From Meghimatium bilineatum (Eukaryota > Mollusca > Gastropoda > Stylommatophora > Philomycidae): 64,000 bases of DNA. A program made the translations under genes and the position numbers. Numbering within the stretch: position 1 is the first letter of the stretch; every line of letters begins with the position of its first letter. The stretch is taken from contig CM067317.1 in assembly GCA_034231615.1 (NCBI GenBank), positions 43,099,531-43,163,530 on the forward strand. The letters run 5' to 3'. Positions 38,301 to 50,932 of the stretch are shown in pieces. The notes under the pieces were generated by a model, which saw only the letters and a program-made list of their open reading frames with translations, ran no database searches and was not told where the DNA came from.

Positions 38301-41300
38301 CTGCGATATCTGCGCCTTTTGGCCTGACACATCCGACTTCTGCATTGATTTTGGTCACTGACCCTATATGGGATGGCACAGTGAACTCCATCCCATAACC
38401 TCCTTAGTCGCCTCTTACGACATGCATGGAAGGTAAACAGTGTTGCTATTCTTTGCTCCCCTTTCAGGCTCCGGCAACACACGGGCGTATCAAAACTAAA
38501 TATTATGAACAACCAAACTTAATGATAGAGAAAAATGCTAAGATTTCATTCAGTACTCACAGCAAGCATTTTTGCAGATCCATGATTGCCTATACCAGTT
38601 GTCATGACACATGATGATTACAGTTTTAACACTTTGCTAACCATCAATCCAGAATGTATATATTTCCTATTGCCAAATATATTTGCATAATTTTTTTAGA
38701 CATTAATAGTGTTGTCTTGAAAAAAGTTGAACTCACAGCACAGAGCTTTGAATATTTCTGTGTCATAATAAATGTTAGTATTTTCTAAATGAATTTAAAA
38801 TCCCGAGTTATTTCCAGAATTAAATCATAATTTTATAATGCAGAGCATTTTTTTTACATTACTGGTACTTTCTATTTATCACAAAAACTTAGCTGCAAAA
38901 ATAATTCTGCTAAATTTAATTAAGAAATCACTTAATACCCATGTGGAAAGACTTGGTTTCATGGGCACAGCCATTTTAGAATGACATTCTGTCCTGGAAT
39001 ATCTATTTTTAAACTGCTAATACTATCACATCAATTGCTATTTTACTGAAGTATCATAGTATATTTGACTATCGTCAAATTTGGTAATCAAGAATATATA
39101 CCGTAACTTCAACTTTCATTAAACTTGATCAGTAAAGTTTTAATGCTAATTAACCCCTTAACTGCGCAGGTATCCTTAAGGACACGATGAGTGGTTGCCA
39201 CCTCTTTGCTGAGATCTTCTTCTTAGTTTCTCATGGAAACAATTTGTTTGGATGCTTTATTATAAGCATTCAGATGGATTTTTTTTCGTGGGAAGCTAAG
39301 AAGAGGATCTCCGCAAAATAGCGGTGGCTTTTCATCGTATCTTTAAAAATACCTCCACAGCTAAGGGGTTAACTATGTATGACCACATATTTTGATGCTA
39401 TCTTATCCATCCTGGCAATCAGATTCTAGACTTTGGTTTAGCACGTTCTAGTGCAGAAGAAATGACTGGCTATGTTGTATGTCGATGGTACCGGGCCCCA
39501 GAGATTATTCTCAACTGGATGCATTACAACGAAAAAGGTAATTTTATGAATTTTAGCTCCATTTTTTTCTGCCTTTATTTTGCAGTCAATCAGTAAACAA
39601 TGACAAGACGTTGCCTTTTCAGAATATATCTGGCTAACCATCATTAGTTTGGAAACAATCTCTAAAGGCGTCATTATATATTTTTGGGGCTGTCCATAAC
39701 TTACATCAACAATTGGGAGAAGGGGTCAGAAAATGTTTGACAATGGGATAGAGTGTTTGACAAAAATTGACATCAGCAATAGTGTATATCAATTAAATTG
39801 TTTAAATTTCAATTTTTTTTTCTAAAATTCGAAACATTAACCTACTTATTTCGTACTTATATTTTTAGCAAAAATATTTTTTTTGGGGTGGGGAGGATTT
39901 GGACATAATTAGTGGGGGGAGGGGAGAGAAAATATTTGGCAAAATATTGTTGATATACTTTCAGAACAGTCTCAAAAGATGGGGTACTTGGACAAAGGCT
40001 AAAGTTAGAGATGTGATCCATAGAGCAGGAACAAGCAAAGATAAAAGTTTTTCCAGGATGTAAGGGTTTGTGGATTACAGCTTATGAGTAGCATGTAGAA
40101 TGTTAGGTTGTCATCCTGCCAATGACCTCACAGAAAATCCTTCATGACTCCAATTGGCATCACAACCCATGAGTTTGTAACCTGTGTTATAGGAGATACG
40201 TTATTCTTATAGTCCCATTCCTATATAAAAATTATACTCAATTGCGATCCATAACTGAACTTCATATTTGAAAATAATAACTGATTCATAACTTAGCTTT
40301 AAATCATAACTGATCCAAATCTCAATTTCAAATTTGATAATTCTCAACTGATTCATAACTCAGCTTGGTATTTCAAATTAATAACTGATTCATAACTTAA
40401 TTTAAAATTGTTAAATTATAACTGATCTGTAACTCAACTTCAAATTCATAACAAAAATAAATTGGCTATTCACTGGCTTCACATATGAGTGGTCCAGGAT
40501 TCATTCCCCAGTTGAGGCAGAAATTTTTTTCAGATCGCAATGGCTCCCAGGTCGACCCAGCTTTAAATGGATACCGGATTAATCCGGGAAGTAAAGACTG
40601 CGAGGGAGAGAAGATGGCTACCGCCCTCTTTTGCAGAGTCACAGAAATGTGAGATTGCTAACATCTCACACCCCTACGGCATCAATAAATGCTATGGGTT
40701 ACTATACTTTACTATAACTAAAATGATATTTAGTTTAACTCAAACTCTATTCTTCTTACTATTTCCACCATTCTTTACTTGTCACAATATCATCCTTTAT
40801 TAATATGCACATTTTATTGCTCTTGTATCATCATAATCAGTATTTTATACTAGTTTGGTTGCATTTGTTTTAAAATTACATATGATTTAATTCCTCCAGT
40901 TGACATGTGGTCTGTTGGTTGTATCCTTGGAGAGATGATCACAAGAAAGCCATTATTTAAAGGAGTAGATCGTATCCTTTTAATATCATCATTACATTAT
41001 CATCATTACATTATCATCATTACATTATTACTTTTATTACATTATCCTTGCTATTTATTCGGGTCACACACTTTTACTAGAACGTAGTCCTCATTATAGA
41101 CACTCTGTAAAATTCATCAATTCTGGCGAGTTGATCTACTTTTATAGACGCTCTGTAAAGTGCATTGATTCTGGGCTTGTTCATCTGATACAGCCAAGGA
41201 CATATTTAAACTCTGAAATGTTTTCTCCAGTGATGGACCTTTCCCCCGTTACCAGAAACCATGCTTTTCATTTCTAGTACTTTCATGCTGTTATGTCTCT

Positions 41301-44300
41301 ATATGTTCATAAAAACCTCAGCTTTCTTGTTATAATGCTGTTTAGAAGCCAGCCATAAATCTATTGTCATTTCCACTTGTGCCATTAAGAGTCATGGAGG
41401 GAAGTTAGAATTGTGTGTCTTTGGCCATTTGGGTTGCATTATCCATAGTCAGCAGTGTCTCTATAAGGTTTCTTTGATTGTTTCCTAATCTTCTGCTGTT
41501 GTGTGCATGACTGGCTGTTTGTGTTGATTTCATTCTCATGATGTGGTCAAACCACCAGATTTGGTTTACTGTCTGTCAATGTAATCTTTACTTGAGATGA
41601 TCTTTATTTCTTCCCTGATATCTTCATTTCTTTGTTGGTCTCTTCTGGTTACATTTATAGCTTTCCTCAAACATCTCATTTCACACACACACTGTCATGC
41701 AACCATCCTCAATATTTAATGTTCTTAAAACATCTTGATTCACTGTTTTCATCCTTCATATTATTTTCCTTATTCTTCTGTAGTATCTCATTTCAAATGA
41801 AACTATTCTCATCTCCACTACTTTATTAAGTTTCATTTTTCACCATCCATAAATTTCTGCCTGGAATGTGCTTGTTCTGATAAGATGTGATTTAGTTTTA
41901 CTGCTGGTGCCTTGCCAAAGATTCATTTATGGAGATAATTTTGATATCAAATGTCAGTTAGCACACTGTTTTGCATTTATATGTTAAAACTATCATCATT
42001 GAACTACAACAAACAGTAGCCTGTGTGTTGCAAGGGCCCAAAAGGGAGCAAAGAATAGCAAAAGTGTGTACCTTTGATGCATGCTGTAAGAGGGAACTAA
42101 GTAAGTTTTTGGATATAGTTGGCTGTCCCATCCCATATAGGGTCAAATTAACGAGAAGCCATGCTGAAGTCAGATGTGTCATGCCGAAAGGTGCATATAT
42201 CACAGCTAAAATGAAAACTATGACACAATGCCTTCTGTTCTCTGGACTACATCCTGCTAATTTACAGGAGTTTGAGAATGAATGCATAAGAAGAAGAAGA
42301 ACCAACAGCAATTTCTGCTCTGTTCTCTTTTCTTACACAGAAAAATATCTGTAACAATTTTAAAATATGTAACGAGGGTCCCGGAGACATTTTTATGATG
42401 ACCGTTCTTCATATAGTCTGTGCCATTGGTTATCATGTCTGCCCACATCCTTCTATCTAATTTACTGTCAATAATTTCCAATACCAATATTCTCTCATGC
42501 TGCGATGCCAAGCAGTCCTGTATCTTCTCTCTTGATCTTCCCTTACTACTCTCACTCTTCAACACAGCTATTGTCACCATGCACTCTTGTCACCATGCAC
42601 TCTTGTCACCATGCACTCAACTTTTCTTTTCTTTCTCATGAACAATGTGGGTGGCTTCTAGTGATATGAGCGAGTATCTCTATTTTTTTGAATTTTCATC
42701 TTTTAAGATATCTTTATTATTTTTATATATGTCCGAAAAATCATCCTCATCATACTTATACATTGATAATTATCTTTAACTCTCACTTCAGACATTGATC
42801 AACTGAATAAAATCTTAGATCTTGTTGGAAAACCTCCAGATGAATTCATGAAGAAAATTGCTAGCAAAGACGTATGTCATAAATGTCAAACCAAAAACTA
42901 TTGATTTATAAATGTATTTATATAAATTTTGTGAGAACTGCAACAGTGTTATATTAGTTTCAAATGACAACCTCCGCCGAAGACGGATACATATGGCCAT
43001 TGGTGCAAATAAAATAGTGAGACAACACATTTCCATTCTCTGGACTACATCCTGCTAGAAATTTAGTAAGAACATTGTTCTGCTACAAGAGAGATCCAGC
43101 GGTGGTTTGAGAATGAATGCTCACAAAGAAGAAATGACAACCCAAGATCAATATGGAAGTTTCAAGATCAATATGGAAGTTTCATTATAAATGATAAATT
43201 AATTGATTTTATAATACATCATCAGGTGCCATGCCGGCTGGCGTAGGCGGTCATGACTCTCCACAGCTCTCTGTCCACAGTATTATGTATCAAAGTCGTT
43301 GTTGTTTCCTTGCCGTGCCAGGTTGTCAAACTAATATTTTCTCACGTTTTCGCCCTCTGTCTCTGTTGCCTTCAATTTTGCCTGTTATGACTATGTTCTC
43401 TAAACCTGCCTGTCTCATGAAGTGACCAAAAAAAGAAGATTGCCTTTTTCTTATATTGTTGATTAAGGTCAGTTTCGCATTTGACTCTTTCAACACCTCT
43501 ACATTAGTTTTTCTGGCAGTCCATGGTATTTTCAGCATTCTTCTGTAGAACCACATCTCTGTTGCCTCTAATTTCCCAATTTCCAGTTTATTTATTGTCC
43601 AAGACTCGTACCCATATGTTAGTATAGGGGTTATATAGCACTGCAGAACTCTCTTTCTCACCTCTAATGACAAGGTCATATTACACAGTATATTTTTTCA
43701 TTTTTCTGAATGTTGTTTCTGCCTGTCCTATTCTGCATCTTATTTCTGTTGAACTTCTTCCATCTGCTGTAATCATTGTACCTAAATATTTGAATTGGTG
43801 GAGCTGTTTTAATACTATATCATTCACTTTGATCTTGCAAGATGTGTTATAATACAGGGTGTCTATAAAGTAACTGCACTCATTTACAATGATGGTGATA
43901 ATACATCTAAAGAATTGGGGTTAGGTACAGATTTAGTACATTTAGTACAGATCTGTGTTATATCATTGATACTATAATATTTATTTATAGGCAAAAGAGC
44001 CAGGGGTAGACCAAAAGAAACACTCAGAAGAACAATACTTAGAGAAAGTAAAACAACCAATATTCATACTATTCAGGAACTGCACAGAGTGGCTTTGAAC
44101 AGACAATATTGGAGAGATCTGACCTCTGCCCTATGCGCTAACTTCAGCGTAAAAGGAAAATGAATAAATGAATAATATTTATCAAAAATTACTATTTCTC
44201 ATGTCAATCGCATATTGGGTAAAGTAGCTCATAATTCATTTTTCTGTAGTGCTGAAGTTAGCGCATAGGGCAGAGGTAAGATCTCTCCAATTCTGTCTGT

Positions 44301-47300
44301 TCAAAGCTATTCTGTGCAGTTCTTGAATAGTGTGTCATGTGACGTATTCCTTCCAGAACGTTGTCTTCCCAATGAACTCTCTGAACCTCTCTCTGTCTTG
44401 GGCAATGTGGCTTGTATTTTCTAGCGATGTATTCATGTTATCTTTAATGTTGTCAGTCCATCGTCTTCTTGGTCTGCCCTTTCTCCTCTTCCCAGGTACT
44501 CTTCGCTCCATTATTTGTGTCTCTTTATATGACCAAACAGGCATAGTTTTCTTTTTGTTATTGATTTAGTAACCAACACTCTGGAATATTCAATGTGTTT
44601 ATAATGTCTGAGTTTCTGATTTTATCTGTCCATGATATTCTAAGTATCTTCCTGTAGCATTTTAGCTCGAAGGCGTTGTTCTTCTTTGCCGCTGTTTTAC
44701 TTAGGGTCCATGTTTCACAGCCGTATGTTGCAATCAGAAAATTAAAAGTTCGTAACATTAGCACTTTCGTTTCTATTTTGTTGTTTTTCCATATGTTTTT
44801 CAGCCGTGTTATTTTGCAATATGCCATTGCCAATCTCTTCCTTATTTCTGCCATGCAGTCTCCTGCACCGTTGATGTTTGCTCCTAGGTATTCAAATGTA
44901 TCCACACATTCTATCTCGGTATTGTCTATTCTAATTTTTGGTTGTTGTGCTGTTATATCTGTTGAAATGAAATCTGTTGAAATATAATCTGTTGAAATTT
45001 ATTGTTTTACATTCTCTAAGTACCGGTATTGTTCTTCTGAGTGTTTCTTTTGGTCTACCCCTGGTTCTTTTGCCTGTAGGTATCCATTCAAGAGATTGGT
45101 GGTGTATTCTGTTGATGTCTGAGCGTAGGACATGCCCAATGTAGGACCAACAGTGTTTTCTAATAACATCTGTGATGAGGTAGCTCATAATACAATGAAG
45201 ATATTTGTTGGTCATTGAATAAAAGTTAGCTCGGTAGCTAACAAACTCTGTACTGGACCATGGAAATACTCAATTTTCAATGATGTCATATTGAGCACAT
45301 ATTTCATTTCAAATTCAGTTCACAGCACCTTAATAGACACCCTGTAATTATGTTACTTAAATAAAAAATACTACAATACTACTGTTACTAATGATATGTT
45401 TATAGTTGGATAATAAAAAAAGCACTGGAGAAAAAATTAAATTCATTTGAAAATAAATGTCTTAGAAAACTCTTCTCTATTGGTTCGAAGAATTCAAGTC
45501 AAACATGCAAATAAGAGAAGACACCTAACAGAAATATGTTTCTACATCAATAAGAAGAAAATGATGGACTTGTGTCAGACATGTATTTAGAATGCATGAA
45601 AACAGACTGCCACTACAGGCTTTAAAATGTGTTCCAGATTAAAGGAACAAACAAAAACAAGAGAAACTTAGTAGAACAACCATCAAAGAGGATATTGCAA
45701 TTGGTCTCAACAACACGCAAGAATTACACACAGTAGCATCAAATCACTCGAACTGGGGAGCACTGGTTTCTGTTCTATACCCTATATTCAGATATAACAA
45801 CCATAGATAGATGTATGGATGGATGGATATTGGATGGATAAATAGATAATGTTACTGGTGACATTTCAAAATAATTTAGCATTTATGTCAAAAACATACT
45901 GCGGTCTTCTCCACACACATCATAAATATATTAGAAGCTATCACAGTCAAGCTGGAAATAATGACACAACAAATGCCATTATCTGGAATACATCTTGCTA
46001 ACCTGCAGAAGAAGCACATGAAAGATGAAGAATAAATCTCTAAAATTGAAATTTTTATCAAATTAAAGGCAAAGTGGCTTAGAAGAAGTTAATAATGGAA
46101 GGCAATGTTCCAGGGTGAGAAAACAGGAAGCAAATCAAGAATATAATGTCCACAAGATATTAATTAACTTATTAGTGTTCATTCGCAAACTGGATCTCTC
46201 TTGTAGCAGAACTATGGTCTTCCTTGATGTAATTAAGAGAATTAGTTTTAGACGTAGGCGCTTGGGAGAGCCTCGCTCAGGATAGAACAGCATGGCGTTA
46301 CAGCATTAGAACGGGAGCACTAGCGGCGGAAGAATTCAGACAAGAAACTGCAAGACAGTAGCGGACACGTAGAAAAGAAAAAACATCTCAACCTCACACA
46401 GATACCTTCTATTGTTGTCAATTCTGTAAAAGAACATTTTGTGCGCGCATTGGACTTGCTAGTTATTTAAAAACGCACTATTAACTTTATTATTTTATTA
46501 TTTATTGTTATTATTATTATGGTTGAGTTTTTGGTCATCGTCGATCACGACGGACGAACATCATCATCAATTAAGAGAATGGAAATGTGTTATGTTGCCA
46601 TTTTACTTGTACCAATTATCCGGCACGTCCGTCTTCAGTGTGATAATGTATTTTAAAGTTACTATAAAAATGGATTTATATGTTTAATGACACAATGGAT
46701 AGGTCTAAAAATAACTACAGTATCTTACCTGGTTGTGTCTGGGAATAGTGACTTGAGACAGTTTGTAGGTCAAAGTTTGAATCCATTACATTCATTTCAT
46801 TCTGGTCATGTGGACGTTGAGGGGAATGAGAGAATATCATCTCGTCTGCACTGCTACTGTGTCAGGTGGAAGAGTGATAGCTCAGGCTGATATTTTTAAC
46901 TCCTTAACAAGAACAAATGAAATTAATTAGTGTGATGATTCTTTTTCCATGTCAGCGATAGTTCATCAGAGAGCAAATCAAGATTGGCAGTACAAAAAAC
47001 AGAAAGCTGTGGACGGACAGACAGGACAAACCAACACAGTATAAAAAAATGGACTTCTTCTTCTTCTGTGTTCGTTCTCAAACTCCTGCAAATTAGCAGG
47101 ATGTAGTCCAGAGAACGGAATGCGTTGTGTCATTGTTTACAGCATTGCTGCGATATCTGCGCCTTTCGGCCTGACACATCCGACTTCAGCATGGCTTTGG
47201 GTCACTGACCCTATATGAGATGGGACAGACAAATCCATCCCATAACGTCCTTAGTCGCCTTTTACAACATGCATGGAAGGTAAACAGTGTTACTATTCTT

Positions 47301-50300
47301 TTCTCCCCTTTCGGGACCCAGCAACACACGGCCGAAAAAGTAGACTTGAAATACGGGGTTAAGAGATGAACACTATTTTGGGTTTATAAAAATATTTGTC
47401 AATCAAGAGAGAACTGGAACTGTCAGCAATCGTCAATGGTGGATACACTCAAGTGGAGATATGAGCACATATGGATGTGTCCAGAGTGCAATGATGATGA
47501 TCCAACGACTAACTACCTAACGGAGATGAAAAGTTAAAAGACTCTTATTATTAAAATGGATGAGGGAGAATTGACTGATAACCAAGAATCTCTTAGCAAA
47601 ACTGTGACCAAGAGAAAAGATGTTGGACTATATAGAATTGTGGGGGGGAGAACATCAGCATACAAAATAATTGGTAGTACACATAAAAAAATAAAGCTTT
47701 GGGCAGACATGACAACCAACACAACACACCATGAAATATAAGAAAAAGATATGAATGAAATATTATGCGAATGTAATTAAGCTTACAAATGTTTACTTTA
47801 TATGAGATAAAATTACATCCATTTGTTTCTGTTATCAGGCACAAAATTACATTAGATCTCTGCCGAAACAAAAAAAGAAAGATTATCACAAATACTTTGC
47901 TGGTGCCAATGAACTTGGTAAGAATTTGCATTTTAAAAATACTGTTTATAAGTATTATTTGAGAACTAATATATTTTCTATGCTTATCATGTTTGAATTC
48001 AAAAGGTGTTGAATGATTACTTCATTGTACTCAGGGTTCCCCATATGTATTCAGCTCCTCCTGCCAAGAGTACTGCTCATAGTACGTAACTCTGTATCTT
48101 AAAGCAATAATCCACAGGGGTCTCTGAAAAAATGCACTTGTAAACAAAGCATCACAATCCAGGATCAAACTTGCAATTTCTTGAACACAAGGCAAATAGC
48201 TCAAGCACTATGCCAGGCAGACGTCCAAATGAACTATCCCTAAATTAATTCTGTATATTTTGACTTGTTAGAAAAGTAATCCATTTGGTGTCTTTACCTA
48301 TCCCTCAAACGAGTAAGTATAATATTACATATTGAACATATCCGAATTTCTTATTGACTGCTCTTACCTTTCAACTGCCACGAAAAGACTTCTACATACA
48401 CCCTTAACAGTCACTAACGTACTGTATGGATCACTAAGTCAACTTCAGAAGACCTGCACTTTTTTAAGAATGGCATTGTGCTGACAAGAGTAGAATTACT
48501 CATCAGCATTTTGATATCGACAACAACATATCGAAAAAAGCAAGTAAAATGGTTTGGTCACCTTATGAGAATGAAACCAAACCAAATACCAATAAAAGCA
48601 TATAACAAAAGAATATCCAGACATAAAGCCAAAGGTAGACCAAGACAACGGTGGATAGAAAACCTACCAAGATAACCTTGAACAAAAATGAACTCAAATA
48701 AACCAAGACAATACACCTACCTTGGAACAAAAACTGAAGTTCCCATGCCTACACTTAAAAGCAAGTGCGGATAATATAAATCATCATTCATCTGGGGAAG
48801 ACAACAGAAATATCTTCCTATCAATATATTTTATCCCTTTGTGCCTTGCAGCAACCAGTGATAGAAGAGTTCTTTGAAGACATAATTTTTGTGTGTGTTT
48901 CATATATGTTTAGTACTTACTAGAACTTACTAGTAAGCTTACACAAGGTTGTTCAGCTTTACAGTGAATGCACAATCAGACTATAGGGTATGGGGTATGA
49001 AAAATTTCAAATAACAGTATACAAGACAGTTTCAATGTTATGGCATTTTTCTAGAAAATACAAGACAAACAGTGAGCAAACAGTAAAAATAATAGCACTA
49101 TCACAAAAGCATAATATGACAGATATTTAACAGCAGAGACATCCAAGGTAACAATGACGTATGAATTTTAGACTATTGTCATTGAGACATGCATTTTTAA
49201 AAATGGGAATGATAATAATAAAACTTTGCGTGAAAACAATATGAATGACAACACAATGACGGCCCCACCACCCAAATCTAAATTAATTAATATCCGGATT
49301 ACTCAACTCAATTGCAAAACTCTTCATAGTCATATGTGTGTACTAACAAAAGAACAATAGAGAAAGTTTACTATGTATGAAATGAGATGTCTAAGAAAAG
49401 CAGCAAACAAAATAAGAGGAGATCATGTGAGGAATGAAGAGATTACAAGACGTATTGGAACAATGGCTGTGCTAAAAAAAAAAATGAAAAACAGAGACTA
49501 AATGGTTTGGTTACTTAATGAGAATGAACCCCTACTGGTCAGCATCATGCTAAACAAGAACTCTTCCCACCATAACTATCTATTGAAAACACTTTGTATC
49601 TAAACCTATCATAACTCACACCACATACAGATTTTACAGACCGACATATTCTGCCCGAGAGTGAGAACAAAGGATGCTCGGATGTGGGTGGACCTGATGA
49701 CTTTTAATTTACTCAGTCATTGTAAATCAAAGAAGATCAATGCCTTTGAGATGAAATGCTACAGAAAGATCATTAGAATATCATGGAAGGAAAGAAAGAA
49801 ACTCAGATATTATAAACACATTGAAGATGCCAGAGTGTTGGTTGCTAAACACAATAGCAACACACAAAAACTACACCTGTTTGGTCATATAAATAAACAC
49901 AACTGTTTAGAAAGACAAATAATTGAGGGCAGAGCACCTGGGAGGAGGATAACGGGCAGATAAAAAAAGACAATGGACTGACAACATTAAAGATAACATG
50001 AATTATGTTACATGAATTACGAAACATGAATACATCATTGGAAAATGAAAGCTGCATGGCCCAAGATAGAGAAGGGTTCATTTGAGAAGACAGCGTTCTG
50101 GAGAGAATATGTCACATCACACAGTCATTAGTGGGACACTTAAGTTCCATATCCATAACAAGGGACTAACTTTGATGGGACTATTAAAAAATAGAAAGGC
50201 TGAGTGAGTTCAGCACATCCCAAGAAACTATAGGTCAGAGTGAGTGGTAGCCAGTAAGCCATAAGAAGCTATGGTCAGAGTGAAGAGTGAATTTAACCAG

Positions 50301-50896
50301 CAAATCTCAAGAATCTATCAGAGTAAGATTAGCTAGTAAGTTACCAGAAGTTATGGGCCAGTGAGATTAGCTAGTAAGTTACCAGAAGTTATGGAACAGA
50401 GTGAGATTAGCTAGTAAGCTACCAGGAGTTATAGGACAGATTGAGATTAGCTTGTAAGCGACCAGAAGTTATGGGACAGTGAGATTTCCTAGTAAGCTAC
50501 CAAAATTTACGGGACAGAATGAGATTATCTAATAAGCTACCAGGAGTTATGGGATAGAGTGAGATTAACTAGTAAGCTACCAATAGCTTTGGGATAGTGA
50601 GATTAGCCAGTAAGACACAAGTTCCTATAGGCTTAGTAAGAAGTAAGTTTAGTCCGTAGCTTAAGCGAGAAAAAAAATATATGGCATAGAGTGAGGAGTT
50701 TAACTGACTTGCCCAGAGGATAAATTACAAAATACCAAGAATTAGTCAGAAGACCCACATAAAAATATAGGTCTATATGAGTCTTATGTGCAAATTCATA
50801 AGTATATTACTTCATGTGTTTCTATACATACATACATACATACATACATACATACATACATACATACATACATACATACATACATACATACATACA

Positions 50897-50932
<36 letters not shown>

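Larger units (their letters stand above)
43855..45351. mobile_element. candidate TIR element carrying LINE pieces
   Basis: tacagggtgtctataaag (43855) is matched in reverse by ctta-atagacaccctgta at 45334-45351, with 17 of 18 positions alike and TA at both ends. Inside are two opposed LINE-D ends and a LINE-F piece. It may be a DNA transposon enlarged by insertions, or two separate half-elements. No transposase frame was found. Confidence 0.45.
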
